The notes below the pieces were generated by a model. It did no database searches. It saw nothing but the letters and a program-made list of their open reading frames with translations, and had not been told where the DNA came from. From Roseburia sp. CAG:303 (GTDB lineage: Bacteria > Bacillota > Clostridia > Lachnospirales > Lachnospiraceae): DNA of 8,782 nucleotides. Shown in pieces: positions 6,961-8,782 of the stretch (the stretch's first letter is position 1; every line of letters begins with the position of its first letter). The translations under genes were made by a program, and so were the position numbers. Location: the NCBI GenBank assembly GCA_000437755.1, contig FR900185.1, positions 6,610 to 15,391 on the forward strand, written 5' to 3'.

Positions 6961-7908
6961 ATGGAAAACAGAACACCATTAATTATTCTGACGGGTCCGA
7001 CCGCGGTTGGCAAAACCGAACTGTCCGTCCGCCTGGCAGAACAAATCAACGGGGAAATTATCAGTGCGGATTCTATCCAGATCTACCGGCATATGGATAT
7101 CGGATCTGCAAAGGTCACACTGGAAGAAATGCATGGTATCCGCCATTATCTAATCGATGAACTGGAGCCGGATGAAGAATTTAATATCTATATTTTTCAG
7201 GAAAAAGCAAAAGCGGCGATAAAAGAAATCTATCAGGCTGGAAAAATACCGATTATTGCAGGAGGAACCGGATTTTATATCCAGTCCCTTTTGTATGATA
7301 TCCAGTTTACGGAAGAAAAGAATGACATGGCATACCGCAGGAAACTGGAGTCAGTCGCAGCCAGGGACGGGGCAGAGATACTTCATAAAATGCTTGCTGC
7401 AGTGGATGAACAGTCCGCCAGGGACATTCATGCCAATAATGTAAAACGGGTGATCCGGGCATTGGAATATTATCACCAGACCGGTGAAAAAATTTCTGTT
7501 CACAATGAGGAACAGCGTCAGCGTATTTCGCCGTATGATTTCCGTTATTTTGTCTTAAATATGGATCGCACCCTTCTCTATCAGAGAATTGACAAACGCG
7601 TGGATCTGATGATTGCTGCCGGTCTGGAGGATGAAGTCCGCTGGCTGTTAAACCACGGATATCACACAGACCTTGTATCCATGCAGGGCATCGGCTATAA
7701 AGAAATGTGTGATTATATCAACGGAAACTGTACACGGGAAGAAGCCATCTATACCATCAAAAGAGATACCAGACATTTTGCCAAACGCCAGCTCACCTGG
7801 TTCCGCCGGGAAAAAGACGTGCAGTGGGTTAATTATGAAGACTTCGGGATGGACAAAGACCAGATCCTTGCCCACCTGGTTTCCGAATGCCAGAATTTAT
7901 CAGTATAA
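6961..7908 (+). CDS. miaA: tRNA dimethylallyltransferase MiaA
   Basis: MiaA transfers the dimethylallyl group from dimethylallyl diphosphate to N6 of A37 in tRNAs reading UNN codons, giving i6A, the substrate of MiaB. With the start at 6961 it has 315 residues, a normal family length. The P-loop GPTAVGKT is at 12-19. The conserved SADS-x-Q-x-Y stretch at 35-42 includes catalytic-type D37, followed by DIGSAK. GGTGFYI is at 101-107. Further family motifs follow: NNVKRVIRALEY, MQGIGYKEM and, near the C-terminus, the basic DTRHFAKRQLTWFRR. The frame is also open back to an ATG at 6904 inside mutL, but that would add residues unrelated to the family. It lies 22 bp after mutL and shares the operon with miaB, three genes upstream. 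Confidence 0.97.
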   Translation: MENRTPLIILTGPTAVGKTELSVRLAEQINGEIISADSIQIYRHMDIGSAKVTLEEMHGIRHYLIDELEPDEEFNIYIFQEKAKAAIKEIYQAGKIPIIAGGTGFYIQSLLYDIQFTEEKNDMAYRRKLESVAARDGAEILHKMLAAVDEQSARDIHANNVKRVIRALEYYHQTGEKISVHNEEQRQRISPYDFRYFVLNMDRTLLYQRIDKRVDLMIAAGLEDEVRWLLNHGYHTDLVSMQGIGYKEMCDYINGNCTREEAIYTIKRDTRHFAKRQLTWFRREKDVQWVNYEDFGMDKDQILAHLVSECQNLSV

Positions 7909-7919
7909 AGGAGTTTACA

Positions 7920-8782
7920 ATGCAGACATTATATACCTCATATGAGAATCTTGGAATTTCAAAGGAAGTGTTTGATTTTTCCAATGCAATATTAAAGAAT
8001 CTGGAGGATCGTTTCCGGAAGATTGATGAAACAGCCGAATTTAACCAACTGAAGGTTATTCAGGCAATGCAGAAAAACCAGGTCAGTGAAATGCATTTTG
8101 AAGGTTCGACCGGATATGGTTACACAGATCCGGGGCGGGATACTTTAGAAGCTGTTTTTGCCGATGTTTTCCACACGGAAGATGCCCTGGTTCGTGCGCA
8201 GATCGCCTGTGGCACACATGCACTTACCATCGCCTTGTTTGGTAATTTAAGACCGGGTGATGAGATGATCTCCGTATCGGGCAAACCTTACGATACCTTA
8301 GAGGGCGTAATCGGTATCCGCGAAACAAAAGGTTCTCTTGCGGAATACGGTGTTACCTATAAGCAGGTGGAGCTTCTGCCGGACGGATCTTTTGATTTTG
8401 AAGGAATCAAAAATGCCATTACCGATAAAACAAAATTAATCGAAATCCAGCGGTCCAAGGGATATCTTCCGCGTCCAACCCTGAGTGTGGCAGCCATCGG
8501 GGAAGCCATCCGCTTTATTAAAAGCATCCGCAGCGATATTATCGTAATGGTAGATAACTGCTATGGGGAATTCGTTGACGTGACAGAACCTTCCGATTTC
8601 GGAGCAGATATGATTGTCGGTTCGCTGATTAAAAATCCGGGTGGCGGACTTGCACCGCTTGGCGGATATATCGCCGGAACAAAAGAATGTGTGGAGAATG
8701 CTTCTTACCGTCTGATGACTCCGGGACTTGGAAAAGAAGTCGGTGCTTCCCTCAGTGTAAACAGAAGCTTCTATCAGGGACT
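7920..8782 (+). CDS. PLP-dependent aluminium-resistance / methionine gamma-lyase-like protein (3' end outside window)
   Basis: The frame is open from ATG 7920 to the window edge, giving 287 visible residues of a family usually a little over 400 long. It starts 11 bp after miaA behind AAGGAG (7908-7913, 6-nt spacing), a site that overlaps the miaA stop. The sequence fits fold-type I PLP enzymes: a GYGYTDPGRDTLE segment near the N-terminus (65-77), a cofactor-binding region near ACGTHAL (96-102), VDNCYGEF with D212 expected to contact the pyridine nitrogen, and SLIKNPGGG with K238 as the likely Schiff-base lysine. The family (Bacillus YnbB, 'aluminum resistance protein', Met_gamma_lyase domain) is related to cystathionine/methionine lyases, but its true substrate is not established. 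The family call is firm; the activity is not. The last part of the enzyme is not seen. Confidence 0.9.
   Translation, partial: MQTLYTSYENLGISKEVFDFSNAILKNLEDRFRKIDETAEFNQLKVIQAMQKNQVSEMHFEGSTGYGYTDPGRDTLEAVFADVFHTEDALVRAQIACGTHALTIALFGNLRPGDEMISVSGKPYDTLEGVIGIRETKGSLAEYGVTYKQVELLPDGSFDFEGIKNAITDKTKLIEIQRSKGYLPRPTLSVAAIGEAIRFIKSIRSDIIVMVDNCYGEFVDVTEPSDFGADMIVGSLIKNPGGGLAPLGGYIAGTKECVENASYRLMTPGLGKEVGASLSVNRSFYQG

Overview
The window looks like chromosomal DNA from a Firmicute of the class Clostridia, most probably a Lachnospiraceae-type gut anaerobe. The reasons are the moderate GC content, strong AGGAGG/AAAGGAG-type ribosome binding sites, a tRNA gene without an encoded CCA, an endonuclease-type MutL with no MutH, a MiaB with the N-terminal extension typical of Firmicutes, and the gene order. 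The family-level placement comes from memory of similar proteins, not from a search.

Layout: a tRNA-Arg(CCG) gene lies on the minus strand at 13-84. It is transcribed away from everything else. Between it and the first protein gene (85-219) lies a compact divergent promoter region. The two -35 boxes, both TTGCAA, sit on opposite arms of a 9-bp inverted repeat, and each has a good -10 box 17 bp away. The rightward promoter drives one tight run of six plus-strand genes with gaps of only 4-22 bp and no internal terminator: a membrane-anchored protein of unknown function (220-921), miaB (936-2381), mutS (2386-5055), mutL (5061-6938), miaA (6961-7908) and a PLP-dependent enzyme of the aluminium-resistance / methionine gamma-lyase-like family (7920 to the right edge, incomplete).

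Functions: MutS and MutL are the core of methyl-independent mismatch repair. MutS recognises the mismatch and MutL nicks the strand with its own C-terminal endonuclease. Both carry a near-identical QM(S/T)LFD sliding-clamp-binding motif. MiaA and MiaB catalyse successive steps on tRNA adenosine 37 (i6A, then ms2i6A) for tRNAs reading codons that begin with U. The operon therefore joins replication fidelity to decoding fidelity. The neighbouring tRNA-Arg has G37 and is not a MiaA/MiaB substrate.

I find no mobile element, CRISPR array, phage gene or clearly new system. The parts least explained by known biology are the membrane protein heading the operon, the symmetric divergent promoter, and a short 7-bp tandem repeat in the mutL linker. 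All long open frames on the minus strand from 220 rightward are shadows of the plus-strand genes.
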